Made by a program: the position numbers and the translations under genes. This document shows positions 26,758 to 35,656 of a DNA stretch of 64,000 nt, piece after piece (position 1 is the first letter of the stretch; the number at the start of each line of letters is the position of its first letter). The stretch spans positions 434,001-498,000 of the forward strand of contig NC_016941.1 of NCBI RefSeq assembly GCF_000236925.1, given 5' to 3'. The notes under the pieces were generated by a model. It made no database searches. It had not been told where the DNA came from and saw only the letters and a list, made by a program, of their open reading frames with translations. The DNA comes from Staphylococcus argenteus (GTDB lineage Bacteria; Bacillota; Bacilli; Staphylococcales; Staphylococcaceae).

Positions 26758-27083
26758 ATTATAGATCTTAAAGGCACTGGCATATATTTTAAGATCAACT
26801 TAAATTGTTCTTGAAAATGCTAGTGCTTTTATTTTTATGTAGAGCGTCATACTACTTGTATTGAATTGCAGTTGTAGGAAGTTATTAGATTTTTGTTAAG
26901 TTAGGTTATAGTAGCAAAAATTTCAGTAAACAAAGTGAATTATTTTTGAAAAGTATTAGTATGAGAAAGTTATTTTTTAATTTTTTAGAAAATTCGGCAA
27001 ATTGTATTGACGGTGGCATCAAAGTTACATATAATGCTCTTATTCCTAGTGGATTAATAAGAATTTGTAGGAGGGGGCTTTGC
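26758..27083 (+). other. Intergenic region between mccB and metN
   Basis: Holds the mccB terminator and then about 250 bp of leader before metN. I looked for an S-box and for the T-box sequence AGGGTGG-ACCGCG and found neither. No clear promoter could be chosen. Confidence 0.5.
26772..26835 (+). terminator. Terminator after mccB
   Basis: AGGCACTGGCAT (26772-26783) pairs with ATGCTAGTGCTT (26817-26828), with G-U pairs, followed by TTATTTTT. Confidence 0.7.
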
Positions 27084-28109
27084 ATGATTGAGTTTCGACA
27101 GGTAAGTAAGACATTTAATAAAAAGAAGCAAAAAATACATGCTTTGAAAGATGTGTCATTTAAGGTTAATCGGAACGATATTTTTGGTGTGATTGGATAT
27201 AGTGGTGCTGGAAAAAGTACGTTAGTAAGACTCGTAAATCATCTTGAAGCTGCCTCAAGTGGTCAAGTGATTGTAGATGGACATGATATTACAGATTATA
27301 GTGAAAAAGCGATGCGAGAAATTAAAAAAGATATAGGAATGATTTTTCAACATTTTAATTTGTTGAATTCAGCTACTGTATTTAAAAATGTAGCAATGCC
27401 ACTCATTTTAAGTAAGAAAAGTAAAAAAGAAATCACGCAACGTGTGACGGAAATGCTTGAATTTGTAGGTTTGAGCGATAAAAAAGATCAATTTCCTGAT
27501 GAATTGTCTGGTGGGCAAAAGCAGCGGGTAGCTATTGCAAGAGCGTTAGTTACTAATCCAAAAATATTACTATGTGATGAAGCGACAAGTGCACTAGATC
27601 CAGCAACGACCGCTTCAATATTGGCATTATTAAAAAATGTAAATCAAACGTTTGGAATAACGATTATGATAATTACCCACGAAATGCGTGTCATTAAAGA
27701 TATTTGTAATCGTGTTGCTGTTATGGAAAAGGGGCAAGTTGTTGAAACTGGAACAGTGACGGACGTATTTAGTCATCCGAAAACGACGATTGCTCAAAAC
27801 TTTGTATCTACTGTAATTCAAACCGAACCAAGCTCGCAATTACTACAAAATTTAAATGACAAGCAGGTTGGTGACTATAGAGATTATAAACTCTTTATAG
27901 AAGAAACTCAGTTGCCACATCCTATTGTGAATGATCTGATTCAAATTAATCAAGGACAGGTTAAAATATTGTTTTCTTCTATGTCTGAAATACAAGGGAA
28001 AACAGTTTGCTATTTGTGGCTGAGATTTGATGCGAATCAGCATTTTAACGACACTAAAATAAAGCATTATTTTGAAATGAATGATATTCAGTTTGAGGAG
28101 GTGCAATAG
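27084..28109 (+). CDS. metN: Methionine ABC transporter ATP-binding protein
   Basis: ATPase of the MetNIQ importer for methionine, 341 aa, the usual family length. Seen: Walker A GYSGAGKST (residues 38-46), Q-loop FQHFNLLNSATV, signature LSGGQKQRVAIARAL, Walker B ILLCDEATSALD and switch His in IITHE, then a C-terminal NIL-type domain (about 262-341) that in this family binds methionine and shuts transport off. The start is the ATG at 27084 after GGAGGGGG; an in-frame ATG 138 nt upstream has no site. metI follows after 3 nt. Confidence 0.93.
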   Translation: MIEFRQVSKTFNKKKQKIHALKDVSFKVNRNDIFGVIGYSGAGKSTLVRLVNHLEAASSGQVIVDGHDITDYSEKAMREIKKDIGMIFQHFNLLNSATVFKNVAMPLILSKKSKKEITQRVTEMLEFVGLSDKKDQFPDELSGGQKQRVAIARALVTNPKILLCDEATSALDPATTASILALLKNVNQTFGITIMIITHEMRVIKDICNRVAVMEKGQVVETGTVTDVFSHPKTTIAQNFVSTVIQTEPSSQLLQNLNDKQVGDYRDYKLFIEETQLPHPIVNDLIQINQGQVKILFSSMSEIQGKTVCYLWLRFDANQHFNDTKIKHYFEMNDIQFEEVQ

Positions 28110-28112
28110 CGT

Positions 28113-28772
28113 ATGTTTGGTTCTGATTTAGATAGCGCGCAGCTTTTGCAAGCATTATATGAAACGCTGTATATGGTGTCGGTTGCATTATTTTTAGGTG
28201 CAGTGATAGGAATTCCTTTAGGTGTTTTATTAGTGGTGACTAGAAGAAAAGGTATATGGCCTAACATGTTCATACATCAAATTTTAAATCCATTAGTTAA
28301 CATTTTAAGGTCATTACCATTTATTATTTTGCTTATCGCGATTGTACCATTCACTAAATTAGTCGTAGGCACTTCGATTGGTACGACTGCTGCAATTGTA
28401 CCGTTAACAGTATATGTAGCACCTTATATCGCCCGACTTGTTGAAAATTCTCTGTTGGAAGTAGATGAAGGGATAATTGAAGCGGCAAAAGCGATGGGAG
28501 CTTCACCGCTACAAATCATTAGATATTTTTTAATACCTGAAGCATTGGGCTCGTTAGTATTGGCAATTACAACTGCGATTATTGGACTTATTGGAAGTAC
28601 AGCGATGGCTGGTGCTGTTGGTGGAGGCGGTATCGGCGATTTAGCCTTAGTATATGGCTATCAACGCTTTGATACAACAGTCATTATTATTACGGTTGTT
28701 GTATTAATTATTATTGTTCAAGTGATTCAAACGTTAGGAAATGTCTTAGCTAGATTTATACGTAGACACTAA
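28113..28772 (+). CDS. metI: Methionine ABC transporter permease
   Basis: Permease of the MetNIQ importer, 219 aa, with five predicted membrane helices. The EAA loop reads EAAKAMGASPLQIIRYFLIP (about residues 126-145), the contact with the ATPase, followed by the conserved GSTAMAGAVGGGGIGDLA stretch. It starts 3 nt after metN with GAGGAGGTG inside the metN end, so the two are coupled. Confidence 0.93.
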   Translation: MFGSDLDSAQLLQALYETLYMVSVALFLGAVIGIPLGVLLVVTRRKGIWPNMFIHQILNPLVNILRSLPFIILLIAIVPFTKLVVGTSIGTTAAIVPLTVYVAPYIARLVENSLLEVDEGIIEAAKAMGASPLQIIRYFLIPEALGSLVLAITTAIIGLIGSTAMAGAVGGGGIGDLALVYGYQRFDTTVIIITVVVLIIIVQVIQTLGNVLARFIRRH

Positions 28773-28812
28773 CGATTGATATAAAAGTATTAATTTGAAG
28801 GGGATTGATAAA

Positions 28813-29655
28813 ATGAAGAAATTAATTGGATTAGTCATTGTGGCATTATTGTTATTGGCGGCATGTGGTAGTAATAACGATAAAAAAGTAACGATTGGTG
28901 TCGCATCTAATGATACTAAGGCTTGGGAAAAGGTTAAAGAATTAGCTAAAAAGGATAACATTGATGTGGAAATCAAGCATTTTTCTGATTACAATTTGCC
29001 TAACAAGGCTTTAAATGATGGTGATATTGATATGAATGCATTCCAACATTTTGCATTTTTAGATCAATATAAAAAAGCGCATAAAGGAACTAATATTTCG
29101 GCATTAAGTACAACTGTGTTGGCACCTTTAGGTATTTATTCAGATAAAATCAAGGATGTTAAAAGTGTGAAAGATGGTGCCAAAGTTGTTATTCCTAATG
29201 ATGTATCTAATCAAGCGCGTGCATTGAAGTTATTAGAGGCTGCAGGATTAATTAAATTGAAAAAAGATTTTGGTTTGGCAGGAACAACGAAGGACATCAT
29301 TTCTAATCCTAAACATTTGAAAATTACAGCAGTTGATGCACAACAAACAGCACGTGCATTATCAGATGTTGATATTGCTGTCATTAATAATGGTGTCGCA
29401 ACTAAAGCCGGAAAAGATCCAAAGAAAGATCCGATATTTTTAGAAAAATCTGATTCAGATGCCGTGAAACCTTATATTAATATTGTCGCTGTTAATGACA
29501 AAGATTTAGACAATAAAACTTATGCAAAAATTGTTGAATTGTATCACTCTAAAGAAGCGCAAAAAGCGTTGCAAGAAGATGTGAAAGACGGAGAGAAACC
29601 TGTTAATTTATCCAAAGATGAAATAAAGGCAATTGAAACATCATTAGAGAAATAA
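28813..29655 (+). CDS. metQ: Methionine-binding lipoprotein (MetQ/GmpC)
   Basis: Substrate-binding lipoprotein of the MetNIQ importer, 280 aa. Signal peptide with lipobox LLAAC (Cys19), then the NlpA-family pattern TIGVASNDTKAWEKV, DGDIDMNAFQH (about residues 73-83), DVSNQARALKLLEAAGLI (about 132-149) and ALSDVDIAVINNGVA. The start is at 28813 after AAGGGGATTG; an earlier in-frame start has no ribosome site. The related GmpC protein has been reported to bind a Gly-Met dipeptide, so methionine and Met-containing dipeptides are both possible ligands. Confidence 0.9.
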   Translation: MKKLIGLVIVALLLLAACGSNNDKKVTIGVASNDTKAWEKVKELAKKDNIDVEIKHFSDYNLPNKALNDGDIDMNAFQHFAFLDQYKKAHKGTNISALSTTVLAPLGIYSDKIKDVKSVKDGAKVVIPNDVSNQARALKLLEAAGLIKLKKDFGLAGTTKDIISNPKHLKITAVDAQQTARALSDVDIAVINNGVATKAGKDPKKDPIFLEKSDSDAVKPYINIVAVNDKDLDNKTYAKIVELYHSKEAQKALQEDVKDGEKPVNLSKDEIKAIETSLEK

Positions 29656-29662
29656 GTTAAGC

Positions 29663-29708
29663 ATGTCCTACAAGCAAAGTTAACACTTATGTTTGCAGGA
29701 CATTTTTG
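29663..29708 (+). terminator. Terminator of metNIQ
   Basis: ATGTCCTACAA pairs with TTTGCAGGACAT, followed by TTTTTG. Confidence 0.82.
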
Positions 29709-29987
29709 TTTGACTAATAAAATATTTCAAAGTGAGATAGGGATTGTAACCATTTTATAGTTAAATATTATGAAATTGTAATAATTTAGATATTGTAAAA
29801 TCTAATAAGTTGTAATAATTTTAAGGAGTAATTATAAAATTTGATGACACAGTATATGATTTTTTTGTAATGATAATGTCATCAAACATCAACCTATTAT
29901 ACATAATTAAATCGTATAATGATGTAGTATTCATAAATTCGGATAAAAAGAATGTTAGGAAAGTTAAGCAAGAGGAGGATTTTTAAA
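29709..29987 (+). promoter_or_regulatory. sle1 upstream region with a candidate WalR site
   Basis: AT-rich leader with several TGTAA words. TGTAAT (29866-29871), 5 nt, then TGTCAT (29877-29882) fits the WalR direct-repeat pattern TGTWAH-N5-TGTWAH with one mismatch in the second half. Control of sle1 by the essential WalKR system is consistent with published work; this exact site is my inference. Confidence 0.4.
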
Positions 29988-30995
29988 GTGCAAAAAAAAG
30001 TAATTGCAGCTATTATTGGGACAAGCGCGATAAGCGCTGTTGCGGCAACTCAAGCAAATGCGGCTACGACTCACACAGTACAACCGGGTGAATCAGTGTG
30101 GGCAATTTCAAATAAGTATGGGATTTCGATTGCTAAATTAAAATCATTAAATGGTTTAACATCAAATCTTATCTTCCCCAATCAAGTATTAAAAGTATCG
30201 GGATCAAGTAATTCTGCGAGCAATAGTAGTCGCTCATCAACAAATTCAGGTGGTGGATCATACTATACAGTACAAGCAGGAGACTCATTATCATTAATCG
30301 CATCGAAATATGGAACAACATATCAAAACATTATGCGTCTTAATGGCTTAAATAATTTCTTTATTTATCCTGGTCAAAAATTAAAAGTATCAGGTACTGC
30401 AAGTTCAAGTAATTCTACGAGCAATAGTAGTCGTCCATCAACGAATTCAGGTGGCGGATCATACTATACAGTACAAGCAGGAGACTCATTGTCATTAATC
30501 GCATCAAAATATGGAACAACATATCAAAAAATTATGAGCTTAAATGGCTTAAATAACTTCTTTATTTATCCGGGTCAAAAATTAAAAGTAACAGGTACAG
30601 CATCTACGTCTAATAGCGGGTCTGCAACAACTACAAACAGTGGTTATAGAACACCTATTTTCAATCATCAAAACTTATATACATGGGGTCAATGTACTTA
30701 TCATGTATTTAATCGCCGTGCTGAAATTGGTAAAGGTATTAGCACTTATTGGTGGAATGCTAATAACTGGGATAACGCTGCAGCAGCAGATGGTTACACT
30801 ATCGATAATAGACCAACAGTAGGTTCTATTGCGCAAACTGATGTAGGTTACTATGGACATGTTATGTTTGTAGAACGTGTAAATAATGATGGTAGTATTT
30901 TAGTTTCAGAAATGAACTATTCAGCTGCACCAGGTATTTTAACTTACAGAACAGTACCAGCTTACCAAGTAAACAATTATAGATATATTCACTAA
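29988..30995 (+). CDS. sle1: N-acetylmuramoyl-L-alanine amidase Sle1 (Aaa)
   Basis: Secreted autolysin of 335 aa that cleaves the septal peptidoglycan so that daughter cells separate; it also binds fibronectin. Signal peptide 1-25 (cleavage at QANA). Three LysM domains (about residues 28-71, 91-135 and 158-202; repeats [20 protein letters not shown]) are joined by Ser/Asn-rich linkers. They are followed by a CHAP domain (about 215-335) with the catalytic Cys in [11 protein letters not shown] and His in GHVMFVERV. The start is GTG at 29988 after GAGGAGGA; the in-frame ATG at 29952 precedes that site. LysM2 and LysM3, with their linkers, are near-identical DNA repeats. Confidence 0.93.
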   Translation: MQKKVIAAIIGTSAISAVAATQANAATTHTVQPGESVWAISNKYGISIAKLKSLNGLTSNLIFPNQVLKVSGSSNSASNSSRSSTNSGGGSYYTVQAGDSLSLIASKYGTTYQNIMRLNGLNNFFIYPGQKLKVSGTASSSNSTSNSSRPSTNSGGGSYYTVQAGDSLSLIASKYGTTYQKIMSLNGLNNFFIYPGQKLKVTGTASTSNSGSATTTNSGYRTPIFNHQNLYTWGQCTYHVFNRRAEIGKGISTYWWNANNWDNAAAADGYTIDNRPTVGSIAQTDVGYYGHVMFVERVNNDGSILVSEMNYSAAPGILTYRTVPAYQVNNYRYIH

Positions 30996-31021
30996 AGTCT
31001 TACGCATATTTATATATTATG

Positions 31022-31064
31022 AACTCCTATTACATTCGTGACGTGTGTGATAGGAGTTATTTTA
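31022..31064 (+). terminator. Terminator of sle1
   Basis: AACTCCTAT pairs with ATAGGAGTT around a 19-nt loop, followed by ATTTTATA. Confidence 0.75.
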
Positions 31065-31069
31065 TATAA

Positions 31070-31122
31070 GAAAAAGGGTTGGTCGAATGAACTTTTCATG
31101 TTCTATGTTCGACTAACCCTTT
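31070..31122 (-). terminator. Terminator of the small membrane protein gene
   Basis: On the minus strand AAAGGGTTAGTCGAA pairs with TTCGACCAACCCTTT, followed by TT and CTTATAT. It lies just after the stop of the gene at 31128. Confidence 0.8.
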
Positions 31123-31127
31123 ACTAC

Positions 31128-31397
31128 TTAGTATTCATGCTTTACTTTACGAAGACTTGTAAATAGTCTGGCACCATTAGTTATTAATGTAATAATTGCG
31201 ACTGCCTTTTTGAATTTACGTGGTGATTTGATTGAAATGTAAAAATCTAATAATGTTCCAACAGTACTTAAACCTAATGAAATATAGACTAATTTTTTAT
31301 TTTTAGCATGATATTTATAGCCATTATAACCATCAACTACAAATCCTGCGATATTTATTAAACTTGATAAACGTTGTGATTTTGTACGTTTTGCCAT
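31128..31397 (-). CDS. Small membrane protein, function unknown
   Basis: An 89-residue basic protein with two hydrophobic segments (about residues 33-52 and 65-80) and a Lys/Arg-rich N-terminus (MAKRTKSQR). GGGGGAA lies 8 nt before the ATG, and a strong terminator follows the stop, so it is a genuine single-gene unit. No family motif is recognised. It is read convergently with sle1. Confidence 0.72.
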   Translation of the reverse strand: MAKRTKSQRLSSLINIAGFVVDGYNGYKYHAKNKKLVYISLGLSTVGTLLDFYISIKSPRKFKKAVAIITLITNGARLFTSLRKVKHEY

Positions 31398-31541
31398 AGT
31401 AATATTCCCCCTAATATGTTCTGTTTCTTTGTGAAATATGAGTGCAATATATTTCAGTGTGAACGTTGACTACTCATATATGATAACATAATTGTACAAT
31501 ACAATTTGTATAATTGAGTGAACAAATTCGGGGTGGCATAG

Positions 31542-31940
31542 ATGATTAAATGTGTTTGTTTAGTTGAAGAAACAGCAGATAAAATTTTACTAGTACAAGT
31601 AAGACATCGAGAAAAGTATTATTTCCCAGGTGGTAAAATTGAAGAAGGGGAAACACAAGTACATGCATTATTACGAGAAATTCAAGAAGAGCTTAATTTA
31701 ACATTAACAGAGAATGACATTGAATATGTCGGAACAATTGTAGGACCTGCATATCCTCAACATGATATGCTTACAGAATTAAATGGTTATCGTTCATTAA
31801 CTAAAATAGATTGGAATCATATAACGATTAATAATGAAATTACAGATATTCGTTGGATTGATAAAAAGGATGACAAATTGATTGCGCCTGCTGTTAAAGT
31901 TTGGATTGAAGAGAATGGTGGAAAATATGCCAAACAATAA
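31542..31940 (+). CDS. Nudix hydrolase
   Basis: A 132-aa protein of the Nudix superfamily, which cleaves nucleoside diphosphates linked to another group. The Nudix box GX5EX7REUXEEXGU is present at about residues 31-53: GKIEEGE, then REIQEELN. The metal-binding Glu residues are intact, while the usual Gly near the end of the box is Asn52. ATG follows GGGGTGG. The end overlaps the start of the next gene by 14 nt, so the two are probably co-translated. The substrate is not predictable. Confidence 0.83.
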   Translation: MIKCVCLVEETADKILLVQVRHREKYYFPGGKIEEGETQVHALLREIQEELNLTLTENDIEYVGTIVGPAYPQHDMLTELNGYRSLTKIDWNHITINNEITDIRWIDKKDDKLIAPAVKVWIEENGGKYAKQ

Positions 31941-32412
31941 CACGCTTGTATTACGCAGTTATGTCCCGAAAGATTTACCTATGATTGAAGACTTTCAATT
32001 AAGCGACAAAGATTTAAAATTTGTTAAAACACCAAAGGAAAATATTACAGCAGCATTGTCTGATGACGAAAGATATCCAATCGTCGTATTGAGAAATCAA
32101 CAATGTGTTGCCTTTTTCACATTACATTGTGGTAAAGGTGTCGAACCATTCAGTGATCATTCAGGTGCAATCTTTTTTAGATCATTTAGTGTGGATCGAC
32201 GTTTTCGTAATCAAGGGGTAGGTAAGTTGGTAATGGAAAAGCTCCCGTCATTTATAGCTGCGACATTCCAAGATATTAATGAAATCGTATTAACAGTTAA
32301 TACTGACAACCCACATGCAATGACACTTTATCGTCAACAAGGATATCAATATGTTGGAGATAGTGTATTTGTTGGAAGACCTGTTCATATTATGACACGT
32401 ATTTTAACTTGA
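31927..32412 (+). CDS. GNAT acetyltransferase
   Basis: A 161-aa GNAT-fold acetyltransferase. The acetyl-CoA binding motif A is clear: FFRSFSVDRRFRNQGVGKLV (about residues 83-102, with RNQGVG as the pyrophosphate loop), followed by VLTVNTDNPHAMTLYRQQGY typical of motif B. The start is set at the ATG at 31927 after GGTGG; a longer reading from 31882 lies inside the Nudix gene without a site. Substrate unknown. Confidence 0.83.
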   Translation: MPNNNTLVLRSYVPKDLPMIEDFQLSDKDLKFVKTPKENITAALSDDERYPIVVLRNQQCVAFFTLHCGKGVEPFSDHSGAIFFRSFSVDRRFRNQGVGKLVMEKLPSFIAATFQDINEIVLTVNTDNPHAMTLYRQQGYQYVGDSVFVGRPVHIMTRILT

Positions 32413-32416
32413 AAAT

Positions 32417-32490
32417 AAAAGCATCTTTATTATCTTCAAATGCTGATGGTTATTGGAAATTTCAGCAATGATGTGTAAAGATGCTTTTTT
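32417..32490 (+). terminator. Terminator of the Nudix-GNAT pair
   Basis: AAAAGCATCTTTA pairs with TAAAGATGCTTTT across a long loop containing another small stem (TGCTGA/TCAGCA), followed by TT. Confidence 0.75.
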
Positions 32491-32526
32491 GTATAGCTTA
32501 TTTTAGATTGATTAATTTAAAAACAT

Positions 32527-32572
32527 TGAAAAGCGACCTCGTGCCATCATATGGATGATTCACTGGTCGCTT
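32527..32572 (-). terminator. Terminator of the YibE/F gene pair
   Basis: On the minus strand AAGCGACC pairs with GGTCGCTT around a 26-nt loop, followed by TTC. It lies shortly after the stop at 32594. Confidence 0.7.
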
Positions 32573-32593
32573 AAATAATATAGTTACTTCGAT

Positions 32594-33376
32594 TTAATTT
32601 ATTGTCTCATCATTTTGACGTCGACGAGATGGTCTTTTGATTAAAAATGCTGTAATCCATGCAGTAATCGGAATACTCACTGCTACAGCAATACCACCTA
32701 GTAAAATAGATATAAACTCTTGTGCGAATATTTTCGAGTTGATAATATGGCCGAATGAATATTGGAGTTTGAAAAACCAAATAAACAAGGCGAGTTGACC
32801 ACCGAAAAAGGCGAGGTAAATCGTGTTAGCTGAGGTAGCTAAAATTTCTCTGCCGACTCGCATGCCCGATTGGAACAATTCATATTGTGTAAGTGTTGGA
32901 TTTACTTGATGTAATTCGTAGATAGGTGAACTGATTGTAATTGCTAAATCTATCACGGCTGCAATGACAGCAAGAATAATAGTAAATACCATGAATTGAA
33001 TCATATTAATACCGATATTCATTGAATACACATAAGTTTCGTCTTGTTGTTCGGTTGAAAAACCTTGTAAGTGTCCAATATACACTGATAAATAAATAAG
33101 TGTGATTAATAAGATTGTTGTAACAACAGTACTGATAAATGCAGCTTGCGTTTTTACATTGTAACTATTTAGTACGAATAAATTACAAGCTGCGATTATG
33201 ATGCAGAAAATAAATGTCACGACATAAATCGGTACACCAAAGATAATGAAAATAATGCTAATAAGTAAAATTGCAAAGTTTAAAAATAATGTTAGGTAAG
33301 AGACAAGTCCCTTTTTTCCTCCGAAAATAACCATTAACAAGAGGAGCAATAACGCTAATATAAATACAGCATTCAT
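32594..33376 (-). CDS. YibE/F-like multispan membrane protein (second of pair)
   Basis: A 260-aa hydrophobic protein with about 7-8 predicted helices, in the YibE/F-like family. Conserved family pieces seen are AVIDLAITISSPIYELHQVN (about residues 140-159) and MRVGREILATSANTIYLAFF. Both resemble segments in the partner gene upstream (AIMDVAITIASGMHEILQRT). It overlaps that gene by 4 nt (ATGA), so translation is coupled and the two likely form one complex. The substrate or role of this family is not established. Confidence 0.78.
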   Translation of the reverse strand: MNAVFILALLLLLLMVIFGGKKGLVSYLTLFLNFAILLISIIFIIFGVPIYVVTFIFCIIIAACNLFVLNSYNVKTQAAFISTVVTTILLITLIYLSVYIGHLQGFSTEQQDETYVYSMNIGINMIQFMVFTIILAVIAAVIDLAITISSPIYELHQVNPTLTQYELFQSGMRVGREILATSANTIYLAFFGGQLALFIWFFKLQYSFGHIINSKIFAQEFISILLGGIAVAVSIPITAWITAFLIKRPSRRRQNDETIN

Positions 33377-34491
33377 TGTTTCGCCCTCCTTAATGTTTCA
33401 AATATTTCCATAAATAATATCGTGATAGGTATAGTTAAGACGATACCTATTCCACCAGTTAATGCTCGAGCAATTTCTAAAGACCAGTTCATTGAAATGG
33501 TATATGTTACTGTATTAGCATTTTTTAAGTAAATTAAAAACATAGGTAAAGCGCCTGATAAATATGAAAATAATAAAATGTTCGTCATCGTTCCCATAAT
33601 GTCTTGCCCAATGTTACGTCCAGCAAGTGCCCATCGTTTCATTGAAATATCAGGAGTACGTTGCAAAATTTCATGCATGCCACTGGCAATCGTAATTGCA
33701 ACATCCATAATTGCACCTAGTGAACCGATTAACACTGATGCCAAAAAGATGTCTTTTGGCGGTAATGATAAAAAATTCATCGTTTCATATTTAATACCCT
33801 TACCATCTGTCATAAATATGATTAACTCTGTTAAGCCGATGCTTAAAAATGTCCCGATAATTGTGCTTGCAACTGTTATCAGCGTACGAATGTGCCAACC
33901 TGTAACAAGTAGTAATGTAAGCATTGTTGAACAGATCATTGCAATCGTCATAAGTAAGAATAAATTGATACTGGTATGTTGAATATGAATATAAATCGCG
34001 ATTAAAATTGCAATCGAATTTAAAATTAAAGATAAAATGGACTGAAGCCCGACTTTGCGACCAACTAATAATACGGTCAATAAGAACAAACCAGTAATGA
34101 CCACAGTTAATGTATCACGCTTTTTTTCTATAATATAAGCGTCACTAGGTTTATCCGAAATATGTAATAACACTTTTTCGTGTGTGCGAAATGCCTCGGA
34201 ATCTGCTTGAGACTTAACGTATTGATGATTGATTGTCGTTGTTTCTCCAGCAAATTGACCATTTAATATTTTGACTTTTAATTGATTTTTATATTTAACA
34301 TCACGATTGTTTTGTGCATCTTTTGTAGGTGTCGTTGAAACATGTTTGACATCTATAATTTGACCAATAGGTTTATTGTAAAAATTCTCGTTATGTAATG
34401 TGAACAGAATCGCACCGATAAAAACGATGCAAAATATACTTAAAATAATATTAAATGGCTTTGTAAATAATTTTCTGTATTTCAAAAACAA
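33373..34491 (-). CDS. YibE/F-like membrane protein with extracytoplasmic domain (first of pair)
   Basis: A 372-aa protein: one N-terminal helix (about residues 15-33), an extracytoplasmic domain of about 90 residues (IGQIIDVKHVSTTPTKDAQN onward, an OB- or beta-type stretch), then seven or eight helices. The family block AIMDVAITIASGMHEILQRT (about 250-269) is followed by GRNIGQDIMGTMTNILLFSY. The gene begins with TTG; two TTG codons 6 nt apart (34491 and 34485) are possible after GGGG, the second with better spacing. The domain order YibE-like then YibF-like is conserved in Bacillota. Function unknown. Confidence 0.78.
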   Translation of the reverse strand: MFLKYRKLFTKPFNIILSIFCIVFIGAILFTLHNENFYNKPIGQIIDVKHVSTTPTKDAQNNRDVKYKNQLKVKILNGQFAGETTTINHQYVKSQADSEAFRTHEKVLLHISDKPSDAYIIEKKRDTLTVVITGLFLLTVLLVGRKVGLQSILSLILNSIAILIAIYIHIQHTSINLFLLMTIAMICSTMLTLLLVTGWHIRTLITVASTIIGTFLSIGLTELIIFMTDGKGIKYETMNFLSLPPKDIFLASVLIGSLGAIMDVAITIASGMHEILQRTPDISMKRWALAGRNIGQDIMGTMTNILLFSYLSGALPMFLIYLKNANTVTYTISMNWSLEIARALTGGIGIVLTIPITILFMEIFETLRRAKQ

Positions 34492-34591
34492 AACCCCAAT
34501 TCTATGAATGAATTAATATGGTGATTATACGCCCTTAATTTTTTATTTTCAAAGATATTACTAATAAGAATGACTTGAAAAGTAAACTTAT

Positions 34592-35476
34592 TTAATGAAA
34601 TGTTGATGTTTTAGCCATTAATTGTTGGATAAGTGTTAGTAATATGCCGATGTCACTTTTCGTATAAGGTTCTTTTGTTATGGCACATATTGTTCTTTTT
34701 AGTTCGGTATGGTCTAGTTTAATATCAACCCAATCTTTAGATTCAGGTAAATGTGTATTATGTGATGAAATAATGTAGCCTTCTTTTTGACGTAGTAAGT
34801 ATTGCGCAAGTGGTTGGCTGCTAATAGTGTATACGTCTGATTTGATAACCTTTTGCAATTGCTTTTTCACAGTTTCAGCAAATGGTGCTAAGCAGTAAAA
34901 ATGATGATGTTCAAACTGCACTAACGGTGGATGCGTCGTCATTGCAATAGGATCATCAGATGGTGCATACAAATGGTAGTGTTCTTCAAACAAAGGCAAC
35001 ATATGTAATTGTTTATGTTTATTAATTTCAGGTGTAAGCTCCGTAAAACCAATATCGATATTACCGTTTAAGACGCTATTAATAATTGTGTCGTGTTGTA
35101 ATAAATTAGGGATAACATGTGTATCATTTTGTAAATGAAATGTTTGGATAAGTGGCAATAACATATGAGATACATCACTTTCATCATAACCAATGTAAAT
35201 GCTTTTATTTTTAGTTAAACCATGACTTTGAAATTGTTCAATTGTGCTATCTAAATGTTCTATAATTTGTAATGCTTCATTAAATAGTAACTTACCTTCT
35301 GACGTGAGTGTTATGTTGCGTCCGTGTTTTTTAAATAATGACACGTTAAGTTCTTGTTCTAGTAAAGTAATTTGTCGGCTAATCGCTGATTGTGCAATAT
35401 TTAATTCTAGTGCGGTTTCGGAGATATGTTCTCTTTTAGCAACTTCTATAAAATATCGTAATTGTTTAATTTCCAT
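34592..35476 (-). CDS. gltC: LysR-type regulator GltC
   Basis: A 294-aa LysR-family transcription regulator, read divergently from gltB. The N-terminal winged helix-turn-helix spans about residues 1-60 (MEIKQLRYFIEVAKREHISE, then ELNIAQSAISRQITLLEQEL), and the effector-binding domain about 90-290. By analogy with B. subtilis GltC it activates gltBD in response to nitrogen and carbon state and represses itself. The ATG has a GGAGG site. The divergent arrangement over a 180-bp shared control region is the classic pattern for this regulator. Confidence 0.88.
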   Translation of the reverse strand: MEIKQLRYFIEVAKREHISETALELNIAQSAISRQITLLEQELNVSLFKKHGRNITLTSEGKLLFNEALQIIEHLDSTIEQFQSHGLTKNKSIYIGYDESDVSHMLLPLIQTFHLQNDTHVIPNLLQHDTIINSVLNGNIDIGFTELTPEINKHKQLHMLPLFEEHYHLYAPSDDPIAMTTHPPLVQFEHHHFYCLAPFAETVKKQLQKVIKSDVYTISSQPLAQYLLRQKEGYIISSHNTHLPESKDWVDIKLDHTELKRTICAITKEPYTKSDIGILLTLIQQLMAKTSTFH

Positions 35477-35576
35477 AGCGAAATTTGTACCTCCAAAAAT
35501 GAGTGTTTTGTAACTATTATAGCAATAATATTAGTGATTGTTCTATTTTTTAGATGAATATCTTCTATTTTATATA

Positions 35577-35605
35577 TTGAACAGATAAATTTTTTACATT
35601 ATAGT
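35577..35605 (+). promoter_or_regulatory. Candidate gltB promoter
   Basis: A TTGAAC box (35577-35582), 17-nt spacer and TATAGT box (35600-35605), 50 nt before the gltB start. GltC would bind in the AT-rich DNA just upstream; I could not pin down its site. Confidence 0.65.
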
Positions 35606-35656
35606 AATTATCATTAACAACTAATATCAGAATATTCTAAAAAAGGGGTGTGCATC

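Noticed and set aside
26836-27083. S-box or T-box leader before metN
   Set aside because: None of the conserved sequence blocks of either riboswitch class could be found.
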